Shown piece by piece: positions 43,351-52,720 of a DNA stretch of 64,000 nt. Below the pieces are notes generated by a model that made no database searches, was not told the DNA's origin, and saw nothing but the letters and a program-made list of their open reading frames with translations. This stretch comes from Cytobacillus solani (GTDB lineage: Bacteria; Bacillota; Bacilli; Bacillales; Cytobacillaceae). How positions within the stretch are numbered: position 1 is the stretch's first letter; the number at the start of each line of letters is the position of its first letter. The position numbers were made by a program, and so were the translations under genes. The stretch covers positions 1,553,361 to 1,617,360 of the forward strand of contig NZ_LJIX01000006.1 of the NCBI RefSeq assembly GCF_001420595.1, given 5' to 3'.

Positions 43351-44360
43351 GTCAACTACTAGCGGAGCGAATAGCGCAAGATTTTATCGAATTTCTCGAC
43401 GAGTTTCACCGATACCCTCAGCCGTACGATGACGCAATGGACGCTGAATTTTACGAACAATATGCGCGAGTGCTGCGCGAACAATCGAAATGGGGTTACT
43501 TTAATTGGAAAACGGCACCTGACGGCACTCCACGCCCAACATTCGCGCCAAGCAGCGCAGGAAAGGATGAGCGCCAGCTTTACGAAAAGGCGATGCGATC
43601 GAAACAAGACGGACGCCCACCTAATCGCAATCAACGTGACTGGACGGGGTTGGGTTCGCAAGTAGGTGCGTATATTCAACGCGAAGTAATGCTGGCCGAA
43701 CGACATTTCGAACGCTTGACCGGCAAAGCGCCGAGATTCCGATTTGAGCGAACAGAGCGCGGTGAGCCTGCGTTTGAACACTTCGTTAAAAAGATTCACG
43801 AAGTCGAACATAATGGCGAAAAGTTCGGACTGAACGGACTGCCCGACGGAATCCTTCTTTATATAACGGATGATGGCGAAGTGTTGCGCGTTGGGCTCGA
43901 AGTGAAGTCGTTCCAAAAAAGCTACACGGATTTTAAAAAGCAAGACAAGCCGAAGCTCGACCACGAATTGCAAACGCATGTATATAACGAAATGTACGAC
44001 TTAGACTACACGATCATTCTCTATCACTTAACGTACGGCGCGGAGTGGGAACGGGATTTCGGACGTAGCAAAGCGTATGGTCGATATTTCCCGAAAGAAG
44101 CACGCATTGAATTGCTCGACAAGTTTGCGCGAGTGACGAAGGCGTGGCGAACTAAAACGCCGCCAGCGATTGACCTCGACGGATGGAAATATAACGACTA
44201 TAAGACGGCGATTGCGAAGGGCTTTAGCGACGATGAATTCGAACTACTTAAAGCGCAAGTCAGACGATCGCAGCGATCGAATTTACCGCAATGGAAAAAG
44301 AATCAGTATTATGATGCGTTGGAGTTCATTCGCGAGGTGCGCGAAAAGGAGGCGGGCTGA
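43347..44360 (+). CDS. PD-(D/E)XK exonuclease (RecB-like)
   Basis: 337 residues. The central core has GLNGLPDGILLYI, VLRVGLEVKSFQ (catalytic ExK) and DHELQTHVYNEMY (QxxxY motif), typical of RecB/Cas4-like exonucleases that process phage DNA ends. The TTG start overlaps the previous stop (TTGA). Confidence 0.75.
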   Translation: MSQLLAERIAQDFIEFLDEFHRYPQPYDDAMDAEFYEQYARVLREQSKWGYFNWKTAPDGTPRPTFAPSSAGKDERQLYEKAMRSKQDGRPPNRNQRDWTGLGSQVGAYIQREVMLAERHFERLTGKAPRFRFERTERGEPAFEHFVKKIHEVEHNGEKFGLNGLPDGILLYITDDGEVLRVGLEVKSFQKSYTDFKKQDKPKLDHELQTHVYNEMYDLDYTIILYHLTYGAEWERDFGRSKAYGRYFPKEARIELLDKFARVTKAWRTKTPPAIDLDGWKYNDYKTAIAKGFSDDEFELLKAQVRRSQRSNLPQWKKNQYYDALEFIREVREKEAG

Positions 44361-44902
44361 TGAGGATCCTCTCGTTTGACACCAGTCTTTCAGCGCCAGG
44401 AGTCTCCATCATCGAAGTTGTTCGCGGCATCCCACGCATCATCGACCTGTCGCACATCACGACCGACTCGAAAACGCAAACGCACGGACTGCGCGCTGAC
44501 ATAGTCGAAAGTTGGGCGACGCTATTCCTCGCCAATCACGCGAAAAAAGGCTTCGATTTTATCACTCGCGAAGATTTCCACGGACAATCGAGCGCACAAA
44601 ATTATCCGGTCATGGCTGCGTGGAGTGGTTGCGAAAGGGCTGTCGAGAAGTTCGGCTTCAAGTTCGACAAGTATACGTATATGCAAAAGAACGGGCGGAG
44701 AAAGACGTTGCTCGGCGTGCCGCAGTCGCAGGTCAAGTTGTTGGTAGTCGGTAAGGGGAACGCAGACAAGCCGGAAGTAGCCGAAGCCGTGCGAAAGTTG
44801 ACGGGATACGCGGGAGAGTTCGCGAAGGACGATGAATCGGATGCATGTGCGGTGGGACTGGCGTATTTAATTAACGAAGGACTAATTAAGGGGGCGGTAT
44901 GA
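44360..44902 (+). CDS. RuvC-like Holliday-junction resolvase
   Basis: 180 residues with an RNase H fold: ILSFDTSLSAPGVSII (first Asp), FITREDFHGQSS (Glu) and the C-terminal DDESDACAVGLAYL (Asp pair). It would cut branched phage DNA before packaging. Overlaps both neighbours. Confidence 0.75.
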   Translation: MRILSFDTSLSAPGVSIIEVVRGIPRIIDLSHITTDSKTQTHGLRADIVESWATLFLANHAKKGFDFITREDFHGQSSAQNYPVMAAWSGCERAVEKFGFKFDKYTYMQKNGRRKTLLGVPQSQVKLLVVGKGNADKPEVAEAVRKLTGYAGEFAKDDESDACAVGLAYLINEGLIKGAV

Positions 44903-45411
44903 TGGGTTTAATAATCTTGGCGGTTATTGTAGGAACTGCCGCAGCGGTATTACTTGCGATTGAAATTCACGCCGATAGTTTCGGCGAATGGTTTGTCTCG
45001 GCGATGCTCGGATTTATGATCGGTTTATTGACACTACTATTAGGGATTTTACCGTCATTTGTTTACGATACGTCACCGGCGACACCCAGTAAACAAGAAA
45101 TTCACGCAATCAAAGATAATAATGAAGTACATGGAAATTTTGCATTAGGATTCGGTTCAGTTGACGAGGAGCAATATTACTACTACGTAATTGAGGACGT
45201 CGAAGGATTTAAATCGATTGAAAAGACGAAAGTTAGCAAGTCGAAAATTAAAGAGGATGCAAACGACCAACCGTATATTCTGACCTATAAACATCGATTC
45301 AATTCCGCATTTGCGCGCTTTATGTACGGAGAATATAGCGGAAGTTACTCATACGAGATTCACGTACCAAAAAATACGATAACGACCGAATTTAATATCG
45401 ACTTGGAATAA
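44899..45411 (+). CDS. Membrane-anchored phage protein
   Basis: 170 residues with two N-terminal membrane segments (ILAVIVGTAAAVLLAIEIH and SAMLGFMIGLLTLLLGILPS) and a beta-rich soluble tail (YYYYVIEDVEGFKSIEKTKV). ATG 44902 is an equal start candidate. SPbeta-group phages have similar proteins; role unknown. Confidence 0.6.
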   Translation: MMGLIILAVIVGTAAAVLLAIEIHADSFGEWFVSAMLGFMIGLLTLLLGILPSFVYDTSPATPSKQEIHAIKDNNEVHGNFALGFGSVDEEQYYYYVIEDVEGFKSIEKTKVSKSKIKEDANDQPYILTYKHRFNSAFARFMYGEYSGSYSYEIHVPKNTITTEFNIDLE

Positions 45412-45424
45412 GGGAGGAACTAGA

Positions 45425-45580
45425 ATGAAACTTTCACGTAGAGAACGCAGAGCAGAAGCGCGCAAAAATAAAACGGCATTCGTGCCGCAGTATAACGGAA
45501 AAGCACCGCAATCTTACGAGGAATATTACGGAGTCGGTTACGAGCGATTCAACAATAAATTCGTAACGATCGCGAAATGA
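45425..45580 (+). CDS. Small basic phage protein, 51 residues
   Basis: GGGAGG precedes ATG 45425. MKLSRRERRAEARKNKTAFV is strongly basic, followed by SYEEYYGVGYERF. The stop overlaps the next start. Unrecognised. Confidence 0.5.
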   Translation: MKLSRRERRAEARKNKTAFVPQYNGKAPQSYEEYYGVGYERFNNKFVTIAK

Positions 45581-45759
45581 GCGTAGCGCAAATCAACCGC
45601 AAGCTAATCTACGCACTTGAGCGCGAGCTAGCCGAACTGGACTACGACATTGAGCGTGTAACAGCACGGCGGACAGCGCTACAAGTGCGACGGGCGGAGG
45701 TTGTCGCCGGTATTGACGGACTACGAAAAGTGATTACGGAGGAAGAAAGGACGGATTGA
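45577..45759 (+). CDS. Small coiled-coil phage protein, 60 residues
   Basis: MSVAQINRKLIYALERELAE and the rest form one continuous helix. It ends directly against the RNR start. Unrecognised. Confidence 0.5.
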   Translation: MSVAQINRKLIYALERELAELDYDIERVTARRTALQVRRAEVVAGIDGLRKVITEEERTD

Positions 45760-48024
45760 ATGACGGAATTATTAACGGATAGTTTTATATCGAAATACCC
45801 CGATTTTCCATCGCACATGAACGCGCTAGGAAAATTCGTTTACTTCAGGACTTACTCGCGCTTTCTACCGAATAAAGGACGTCGCGAAACGTGGAAGGAA
45901 ACGTGCAGGCGTGCGACAGAATACAACGTCGGCTTGGCGGTCAAGCACCTTGAAAAGATTGGCTACGCGGTCGATTACGATAAGCATCGCGCCGAAGCCG
46001 AGGAATTTTTCGACAGCATGTTTAACCTTCGCCAATTCCTTTCGGGGCGTACGTTGTGGGTAGGCGGTTCAGAAAACGGAGTGGCCGACAAGTACCCACT
46101 TGCGAATTTTAACTGCTCGTTCTTGAATATCCGCAGTTGGAGCGACCTTGGCGACCTTTTCTACCTATTGCTCGTCGGCACAGGCGTCGGCTTTAAATGT
46201 ACGAAGGCTTTCGCGGATGAACTAGCGCCGATTCGGACTAATTTTACGTTGCATAACGAGTCTTACGACCCTGTTGCGAAATCAGAGCGGTTAGAACATA
46301 CGGAGCTGCGCGAAATCAACGAGACTACTATCGAAATTGTGGTCGGAGATTCAAAGGAAGGATGGGTCGAGTCACTGCGATACTTCTTCGACATTCTGAC
46401 AGACAAAGGCAGCGAGGATTATACGCATATCATTATTAACTACGATTCGGTACGTCCGAATGGCGAACGCTTGAACACTTTCGGTGGCACAGCGTCGGGA
46501 CCCGAACCGTTAATGGAAATGTTCGCGGGAATCGAGCGAGTGTTAAAGAACGAAATTGACCCGTCGCTTGCTCCGTTAGATCGTGTTTGGATTTCTAACG
46601 GTCCTGCAAGTGTTCCTACCGCATACCAACGAGTCCGCCCAATTCACATTCTCGACATCGGCAATCTTATCGGCAACAACGTCGTGGTCGGAGGCGTGCG
46701 AAGAACGGCGGAAATATTCCTTTGTGACGCAGATGACTACGAATCAATTTTCGCGAAATACGGAATCAACGGCGTTTGGAATGAAGCGCAGCACCGCAAA
46801 ATTATCGAGCAAGTCAAAGCACTAGGTATAACGGAAGTGGCGACAATGCTCGAAGGGCTTGCGCTTAATGACCCGAATGCTCGGCCATTGCATCATCGCA
46901 GAATGTCGAACAACTCCGTGGCGTTTACCGAAAAGCCTTCTAGCGAACTATTAAACTTGCTATTCGAAATGATGCAGTCGGAAGGCGAGCCTGGCTTCGT
47001 AAATCTCGAAGAAGCACGTAGGCGACGACCTAATGCGGAAGGCTTAAACCCATGTGTAGAAATAATTCTCGACAGTTATGGCGTGTGCAACTTAACGACA
47101 GTCAATCTCGTTCAGTTCGTCAAGGAAATAAACGGCGAATATTATATCGACGTAAAGGGACTACTCGAAGCGCAACGGCATTCAGCACGAGCTGGCTTGC
47201 GTATGACACTCGCGGAACTAGAATTGTCACATTGGAATGACGTTCAACAACGCGATAGATTACTAGGAACATCGCTTACAGGCGTTAAAGATGCATTCGC
47301 AATGATCGATTACACGGAAGAAGAGGAATCGCAATTACTTGAACTTCTCGGTAAAGCCGCGAGAGAAGAGGCGGACAGATATGCGAAAGAGTTGCGTGTA
47401 ATTTCGCCGTTATTAGTCACGACGGTCAAGCCGGAAGGTACTATTTCGCAAGTGGCTGGCGGAGTATCAAGCGGTTTGCATTGGTCACATTCACCGTATT
47501 ATATTCGCCGAATCAGAATCAACGCTGCCGACCCGTTAGCGAAAGCAGTACAGGACATCGGTTGGCCGGTTCACGCAGAAGTCGGTACGCCCGGCGAAAC
47601 GGAAGCTGAACGCATCGCCAATGCGCGAACGCTAGTTATCGACTTTCCTATCGCAAGTGGCGCAACTAAGACGAAGGACGACGTTTTCGCAGCGGAACAA
47701 TTCGAAACATACTTCCGATTCCAGCGTGATTACACCGAACATAATTCGAGCAATACAATTCACGTCCGCCCGAATGAATGGGGCGAAGTCGAATCGATAG
47801 TTTACGAGAATTGGGACGATTTCGTGGGCGTATCATTCCTCGCTTATGACGGTGGTTCGTATCAGCTTGCGCCGTACGAGGCAATTACCCGCGAACAATA
47901 CGAGGAATTGTCGGTGAAAATGGCGGAGTTCAAGCCGGAAATCTTGCAACGATTCGAAACGGGTAGCGACAGCGACCTTGACGGAATGGACGGTTGCGAG
48001 GGTGGAGTTTGTCCGATCAGATAA
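45760..48024 (+). CDS. nrdJ: Class II (adenosylcobalamin-dependent) ribonucleotide reductase
   Basis: 754 residues, the usual size of monomeric NrdJ. Landmarks are FLSGRTLWVGG, the active-site region NFNCSF, GTGVGF, GNLIGNNVVVGGVRRTAEI, NPCVEIILDSYGVCNLTTVN, PEGTISQVAGGVSSGLHW and the C-terminal redox pair CEGGVC. It makes deoxynucleotides and depends on host cobalamin, independent of oxygen. No intein is seen. Confidence 0.92.
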   Translation: MTELLTDSFISKYPDFPSHMNALGKFVYFRTYSRFLPNKGRRETWKETCRRATEYNVGLAVKHLEKIGYAVDYDKHRAEAEEFFDSMFNLRQFLSGRTLWVGGSENGVADKYPLANFNCSFLNIRSWSDLGDLFYLLLVGTGVGFKCTKAFADELAPIRTNFTLHNESYDPVAKSERLEHTELREINETTIEIVVGDSKEGWVESLRYFFDILTDKGSEDYTHIIINYDSVRPNGERLNTFGGTASGPEPLMEMFAGIERVLKNEIDPSLAPLDRVWISNGPASVPTAYQRVRPIHILDIGNLIGNNVVVGGVRRTAEIFLCDADDYESIFAKYGINGVWNEAQHRKIIEQVKALGITEVATMLEGLALNDPNARPLHHRRMSNNSVAFTEKPSSELLNLLFEMMQSEGEPGFVNLEEARRRRPNAEGLNPCVEIILDSYGVCNLTTVNLVQFVKEINGEYYIDVKGLLEAQRHSARAGLRMTLAELELSHWNDVQQRDRLLGTSLTGVKDAFAMIDYTEEEESQLLELLGKAAREEADRYAKELRVISPLLVTTVKPEGTISQVAGGVSSGLHWSHSPYYIRRIRINAADPLAKAVQDIGWPVHAEVGTPGETEAERIANARTLVIDFPIASGATKTKDDVFAAEQFETYFRFQRDYTEHNSSNTIHVRPNEWGEVESIVYENWDDFVGVSFLAYDGGSYQLAPYEAITREQYEELSVKMAEFKPEILQRFETGSDSDLDGMDGCEGGVCPIR

Positions 48025-48090
48025 GCGTAAGTTAGTCGGAGACAGGGCGAGCCAGCATGGGCGCCCGCAAATTAAACGGAGGTGTGACGA

Positions 48091-48741
48091 ATGCCATTAC
48101 CGTCAAATAATATGCTATTCGGATTTGAACCGTTATTAACCGAGGAACAACGCGCCTATGTCGATTCGATTTTCGATAATCAACTGACGATCGTTAACGC
48201 GAAAAGTGGAACGGGCAAGACGACGCTTGCGGTTGCTTGCGCTAAGTTGCTCGGAAAGCCCTTAATCTACACGTTTTCGCCAGTCGAAGAAGGTTCGCTC
48301 GGATTTACGCCAGGCACGGTCGAGGAAAAGGAATCGAAGTATACCCAGCCGTTGCTTGACGCGTTGATTGAGATTCGCGAGGACCCGCGCTTTGCGATTA
48401 AGAGCGAAAAGAACCCCGATATGATTAACGAAGGGGCGTGGATAATTGCGAAGTCACATACGTTCGTTCGCGGTACGAATATTAAAGATTCGGTGTTGAT
48501 CGTGGACGAGGCGCAGAACTTCACTCGCGGCGAACTGAAGAAGTTGTTAACACGCGTTCATGATACAACGAAGGTCATCGTAATTGGTCACGATAAGCAA
48601 ATCGACCTAAAAGACCCTAAGAAAAGCGGCTTTGCGCCTTATATCGAACATTTTCGCGATGAACCGTATGCAAACGTATTGGAATTAACGAAGAACTTCC
48701 GCGGCAGATTAGCGCAGCACGCGGACGAATTATCATGGTAG
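48091..48741 (+). CDS. PhoH-like ATPase
   Basis: 216 residues. Walker A AKSGTGKTT (about residues 38-46), Walker B SVLIVDEAQNFTRGELKKLL and VIGHDKQIDLKDPKKSG match PhoH-family proteins, which are frequent in phages with nucleotide-metabolism modules. GGAGGTG is upstream. Exact role in infection unknown. Confidence 0.85.
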   Translation: MPLPSNNMLFGFEPLLTEEQRAYVDSIFDNQLTIVNAKSGTGKTTLAVACAKLLGKPLIYTFSPVEEGSLGFTPGTVEEKESKYTQPLLDALIEIREDPRFAIKSEKNPDMINEGAWIIAKSHTFVRGTNIKDSVLIVDEAQNFTRGELKKLLTRVHDTTKVIVIGHDKQIDLKDPKKSGFAPYIEHFRDEPYANVLELTKNFRGRLAQHADELSW

Positions 48742-48752
48742 GAGGCGGTCTA

Positions 48753-49409
48753 ATGTTATCAAACGAAGAACAGGAAAAGACATTGGACGATGTCTGGCGT
48801 TGGGCTAACGAACAAGATGAACGCAAATCACCCGCAAGAAAGTCGCCAGCAAACGAGTTACCCGTAAAAATCAAACGATTACACGTGGACGCAGTTATTC
48901 CGCAATATGCCCGTGAAGGCGACGCAGGCTTCGACTTGGTCGCGGTGAAGGACGTAATTATCGAGCCTGGCGAAACGGCGCTAGTCAAGACGGGGCTGGC
49001 GTTCGAACTTCCGCAAGGCTACGAAATGCAAGTCCGCCCACGGTCGGGTGTGACGTTGAAAACGAAGTTACGCGTGCAGCTCGGCACGGTTGACAGCGGA
49101 TTTAGGGGCGAGGTTGGAGTAATTGTCGATAATATATCGCGCGAAGTTATAAAACATTTCGGCAAAGATGGAAATCTTGAACGAGTGATAATGTCGGGGC
49201 AAGCGCTGGCAGTCGTTAAAAATATCGGAGAACAATACGAAGCTATCGGAGAAATCACCGAAGATGGAACGTACATCATTCGAAAAGGCGACCGTATCGC
49301 GCAAGCCGTAATTAAGCCGATCGAGCAAGCGGCATTTATCGAAGTTGACACGTTGGGCGAAACGGACAGGGGCGAAGGCGGCTTCGGAAGTAGCGGGGTG
49401 AAGGCGTGA
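48753..49409 (+). CDS. dut: dUTPase (trimeric type) with extensions
   Basis: 218 residues. The five motifs are readable: GDAGFDL, PRSG, GTVDSGFRGE, KKGDR-like RKGDRIAQAVI, and the C-terminal P-loop-like RGEGGFGSSG. Compared with the roughly 145-residue norm it has a 45-residue N-terminal arm and about 40 extra residues between motifs 3 and 4 (SREVIKHFGKDGNLERVIMS on). It removes dUTP. GGAGG lies before ATG 48753. Confidence 0.85.
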   Translation: MLSNEEQEKTLDDVWRWANEQDERKSPARKSPANELPVKIKRLHVDAVIPQYAREGDAGFDLVAVKDVIIEPGETALVKTGLAFELPQGYEMQVRPRSGVTLKTKLRVQLGTVDSGFRGEVGVIVDNISREVIKHFGKDGNLERVIMSGQALAVVKNIGEQYEAIGEITEDGTYIIRKGDRIAQAVIKPIEQAAFIEVDTLGETDRGEGGFGSSGVKA

Positions 49410-49675
49410 AATCGTACGTAATAGTTATCGTTGACGAAATGCCTCGATACCTTCTCACGCCGATTATATCGGAAAATGTCCGAGTTGATTTTGTACGGAT
49501 TGGTGAAGTAGTACACGGCAGAGTATTCAAAGGAAGTCGGATTAATGTCGTCGTTAATCGGACAAAGTATCGCGAATTAGACAAAGTTGATGACGAGTCT
49601 ATCGCGAAATGGTGGTCACACGTTAAGCAGGGGCTTGCGAAAGACGTAGAGATAAGGGACGGTGTTATGAAATAA
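49406..49675 (+). CDS. Hypothetical phage protein
   Basis: 89 residues beginning MKSYVIVIVDEMPRYLLTPI, with alternating strands and a C-terminal helix. Lies between dut and thyX with 4-base and 1-base overlaps, so it may serve nucleotide metabolism. Unrecognised. Confidence 0.55.
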   Translation: MKSYVIVIVDEMPRYLLTPIISENVRVDFVRIGEVVHGRVFKGSRINVVVNRTKYRELDKVDDESIAKWWSHVKQGLAKDVEIRDGVMK

Positions 49676-50478
49676 TGGCGGAAACTAAAATGAACGTAAA
49701 ATTACTGGCGCATACCCAATTAAGCGAGGATTTTTACGAAGGGGATTTAGTTGGCACGGACTTTCACGATTATCACATCGACAACGAAGCAACGGACGGT
49801 CAAGCGGTCGCCTTGTCCGCAATTCGAACGTGCTACTCACCGAACAAGCCGTCGGAAATCGTCACGTTAGAAGGCGCTAAATATTTCGGCAAGAAAGCGT
49901 CCGACGGCGAACAAGGTACGGAAGCCGACCGCCTGTTCCGTATGATTGTCCGGTCGGGTCACACGTCGACCCTCGAGCATCTATCGTTCACTTTCGCGAT
50001 AGAAGGTGTAAGCCGTGCGTTATTAGCGCAACTCACACGCCATCGCGTGGGATTTTCATTTAGCGTACAAAGTCAGCGATATGTCCGATTCGGTTCGGGC
50101 GATCGGTCAGGCGGATTTGATTACGTTGTGCCGGAATCTATTAAAAACGGAGGGACAGCGCCGTCCAATGACGACGAGGGCATTTACGTAACATTTACCG
50201 CGCAAGAATATTTCGAGGATGCTATGACGCAATTACAGTACGTATATGATCGTTTAAGAAAAGCCGGTATTCCTGCCGAAGATGCCCGCGCAGTTCTACC
50301 GCAAGCAGCCGCAACTAATCTCGTAATGACAGCAAATTTACGTAGTCTGCTAGAGTTCTATGCGAAACGTAAGTCGGGTAAAGGAGCGCAAGCTGAAATA
50401 GCACAACTAGCGGAGGAATTAAAGAACGCAGTTATCGCGGTTGAGCCGTGGACGCGACAATTCTTCGAAAGTAAGTAA
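49675..50478 (+). CDS. thyX: Flavin-dependent thymidylate synthase ThyX
   Basis: 267 residues. The ThyX signature RHRVGFSFSVQSQRYVRF (about residues 122-139, RHRx7S) and STLEHLSFTFAIEGVSRALL are present, as is LRSLLEFYAKRKS near the C-terminus. It makes dTMP from dUMP with FAD and folate, complementing the RNR and dUTPase upstream. Starts at TAATG overlap. Confidence 0.92.
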   Translation: MAETKMNVKLLAHTQLSEDFYEGDLVGTDFHDYHIDNEATDGQAVALSAIRTCYSPNKPSEIVTLEGAKYFGKKASDGEQGTEADRLFRMIVRSGHTSTLEHLSFTFAIEGVSRALLAQLTRHRVGFSFSVQSQRYVRFGSGDRSGGFDYVVPESIKNGGTAPSNDDEGIYVTFTAQEYFEDAMTQLQYVYDRLRKAGIPAEDARAVLPQAAATNLVMTANLRSLLEFYAKRKSGKGAQAEIAQLAEELKNAVIAVEPWTRQFFESK

Positions 50479-50493
50479 CGAAAGGGTGATTCT

Positions 50494-51006
50494 ATCGGTA
50501 TTCTCACGAACGCAATCATAACGATGCATTTACTAACCGGCACGCCATCGGCAGTCCACGCAGAATTGACGCCCGATACGCAAATGTGGCGTCAGCAAGC
50601 GGCGTGGCTGGACGGTGAACTCGACAAGCAACGCGAAATTAATCAACGCCTACGCGACGAAATTGAACGTCTAAACGCGACGGCATGGCAACCGTTTGAA
50701 ATCACGGCATACACGGCGGACTGCGCCGAAGGTTGCACGGGTGTCACCGCGACAGGCATTGACGTTACACAGCGTTCACATTACGAAGGCAAACGTGTAA
50801 TAGCCGCCGACCCAAGCGTTTTACCGATGTGGTCAACGGTGGAACTACGCTTTGCCGACGGACGGGTCGAACAGGCTATCGCGATAGACAAAGGCGGCGC
50901 AATCAAGGGGCGCAAGCTCGACTATTTAATCGGTAGTCACAGCGCAGCGGTACGATTTGGTCGGCAGAAGGTCGACGTAAAAATTATCGAAAGAGGGGCG
51001 AAGTAA
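50494..51006 (+). CDS. Exported 3D-domain protein (RlpA/YabE-like), unusual start
   Basis: The 3D domain is clear: FEITAYTADCAEGCTGVTAT, VIAADPSVLPMWSTVELRF and AIAIDKGGAIKGRKLDYL carry its three Asp residues, after a coiled coil. Such domains act on peptidoglycan. ATG 50524 lacks a ribosome site; ATC 50494 is 8 bases after AAAGGGTGAT and would add ILTNAIITMHLLTGTPSAVH, completing a signal peptide. Role in entry or lysis is inference. Confidence 0.65.
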   Translation: MGILTNAIITMHLLTGTPSAVHAELTPDTQMWRQQAAWLDGELDKQREINQRLRDEIERLNATAWQPFEITAYTADCAEGCTGVTATGIDVTQRSHYEGKRVIAADPSVLPMWSTVELRFADGRVEQAIAIDKGGAIKGRKLDYLIGSHSAAVRFGRQKVDVKIIERGAK

Positions 51007-51231
51007 GTGAAAAGTCTAATCGCGAATATATGCGTTAGTATCTTGCGAAAGTTGAACGTGTCGACGCTAATCGGCTATAAAGTCGAAGGTAAATTAACGC
51101 AATTAAACGACTACGGACGTATTTACGATAATGAATTGAATTGCAACTACTACTTACCAAACAGGCAAGCTTGGAACGTACCTCAAGGAAAATTCTCGAT
51201 GACTCAAAAATGTCGTAAGGAGGCGGAATAA
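51007..51231 (+). CDS. Hypothetical phage protein, 74 residues
   Basis: GTG start directly after the previous stop, GAGGGG upstream. The beta-rich centre (YKVEGKLTQLNDYGRIYDNE) is followed by a basic tail. Unrecognised. Confidence 0.5.
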   Translation: MKSLIANICVSILRKLNVSTLIGYKVEGKLTQLNDYGRIYDNELNCNYYLPNRQAWNVPQGKFSMTQKCRKEAE

Positions 51232-52124
51232 TGACGAAAATACACGTTATTAAAGACGAGAGTTTGGGCGGAATCGAGCGCGAGTATGTCGAAGTTGATC
51301 GGAAGGCGGACGTTGGAGATAAAATTATAATTAACAATAAAGATTTCGGAAACTATGAAAATGGCGATGTATTCACGGTCATAGGCAGGTATGATGAATC
51401 CTTAACTTCCTCAAAAGCAATAGGGGTCGATGCTAAGGAGACGGATGTTAGAATTCGCGATTACGAATACCAAACGCTAGAACCGACCGACATCGTCCAT
51501 ATTGACGGCGCAAGGTATCGAATGGTCGAGCGGAAGGCGGAAGTCGGCGAGAATGTATTGATTGTGCACTCCGAGGTTGACGGGTACGGCGTTGGAGACG
51601 ATTTTGAGGCACTGGCAATCTTTGCGAAAACTATTCGGATTATAGATATCGGAGGGGGAATAAATCACGTAGAACACTATGAATACCGCGTACTTGTTCC
51701 AGCAGATAAAGAACTTCTCACCGTTGACGAAGGACTAGTAGGTGTAGACCACTCGCAAGCCAGTCCACAAGTCCTCGACCTACTAGCCAATCTTGCTTCT
51801 CGCTTAACTACTCTTGAACAGCACGTAAAAAATCTCGAAGGACAACTCGACGACTTAGTCGACCGTTCTCACCGCAAACTCACCACGATTGAACAACAAT
51901 TACGCGACACGCAAGCCAACGTCGAGCGACAGGCGGAGGAACTTGCGAAACTAGAAAAACGCGTAGACCAAATAATTACGAATGATCTCGGTTGGAAACA
52001 GATGGGGCCGGGTCGAATTCCGAACATTGAGATTAAGGTGAGCGCGATAAAATCGGAAGTGGGAGAAATCGCCGACAAACTCGCTGAATTACTCGATGAA
52101 ATCGACGGAGGTGTCAGCCGATGA
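51231..52124 (+). CDS. SH3-like double-module protein with coiled-coil tail
   Basis: 297 residues. Two successive modules share VDRKADVGDKIIINNKDFGN and VERKAEVGENVLIVHSEVDG, each ending in a YEYxxL-like strand (residues 10-85 and 90-150). A coiled coil (about 185-290) follows. Same family as 25751, 37751 and 38173. Probably multimeric. Confidence 0.6.
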   Translation: MTKIHVIKDESLGGIEREYVEVDRKADVGDKIIINNKDFGNYENGDVFTVIGRYDESLTSSKAIGVDAKETDVRIRDYEYQTLEPTDIVHIDGARYRMVERKAEVGENVLIVHSEVDGYGVGDDFEALAIFAKTIRIIDIGGGINHVEHYEYRVLVPADKELLTVDEGLVGVDHSQASPQVLDLLANLASRLTTLEQHVKNLEGQLDDLVDRSHRKLTTIEQQLRDTQANVERQAEELAKLEKRVDQIITNDLGWKQMGPGRIPNIEIKVSAIKSEVGEIADKLAELLDEIDGGVSR

Positions 52125-52720
52125 ACCACACGCTAGAAGTTTCGCGAAAAGTCACCGTCACCAAAATCGCCCTGACCGGCAAGCTACGGACGGGCAAGGA
52201 CACCGTCGCGCACCACCTGTTCATTCGCAATAGCTTCCACAAGGTCGCGTTCGGTGACGCGCTCAAGCGAGTGGCGCACGACACTTTTCCATGGGTCAGC
52301 GAGTTTTCGAAGCCACGCGCGCTGTATCAGCAAGTCGGACAGCTTATGCGTGAAATTGAGCCGGACGTTTGGATTCGCCATGTCGAACGTCAAGTCGACG
52401 CGATTATCAACGTCAACAAGGACATGTGCGATCACGTCGGCGTGATAATCACGGATTTACGCCAGCCGAACGAATACGAGTGGGCGCGATCTAATGGGTT
52501 CACGATCATTCGCGTCAATGCGCCGGAAGCTGACCGGCTAGCACGAGCGCAACGAGCAGGCGACGACTTTGCCGCCGAGGACTTAGCGCACGATACCGAG
52601 CAGCATGTCGATGGGTTCACGGTCGATTTCGAAGTGGTTAACGACGGGACGGTCGTGGAATTAAAAGCGAAAGTGGATGCGATTATGGCGGAGATTAACG
52701 CGAAAGGGGCGGTAAATTGA
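52121..52720 (+). CDS. Deoxynucleoside monophosphate kinase-like P-loop protein
   Basis: 199 residues. P-loop GKLRTGKDT (about residues 20-28), then FGDALKRVAHDTFPW and VIITDLRQPNEYEWARSNGF, as in phage dNMP kinases (T4 gp1-like). It would raise dNMPs to dNDPs for the phage pathway. Overlaps both neighbours by 4 bases. Confidence 0.75.
   Translation: MNHTLEVSRKVTVTKIALTGKLRTGKDTVAHHLFIRNSFHKVAFGDALKRVAHDTFPWVSEFSKPRALYQQVGQLMREIEPDVWIRHVERQVDAIINVNKDMCDHVGVIITDLRQPNEYEWARSNGFTIIRVNAPEADRLARAQRAGDDFAAEDLAHDTEQHVDGFTVDFEVVNDGTVVELKAKVDAIMAEINAKGAVN

Noticed and set aside
43359-43979. 206-codon leftward frame opposite the RecB-like nuclease
   Set aside because: Long antisense frames are common here because of codon bias; no homology-like pattern and no ribosome site.
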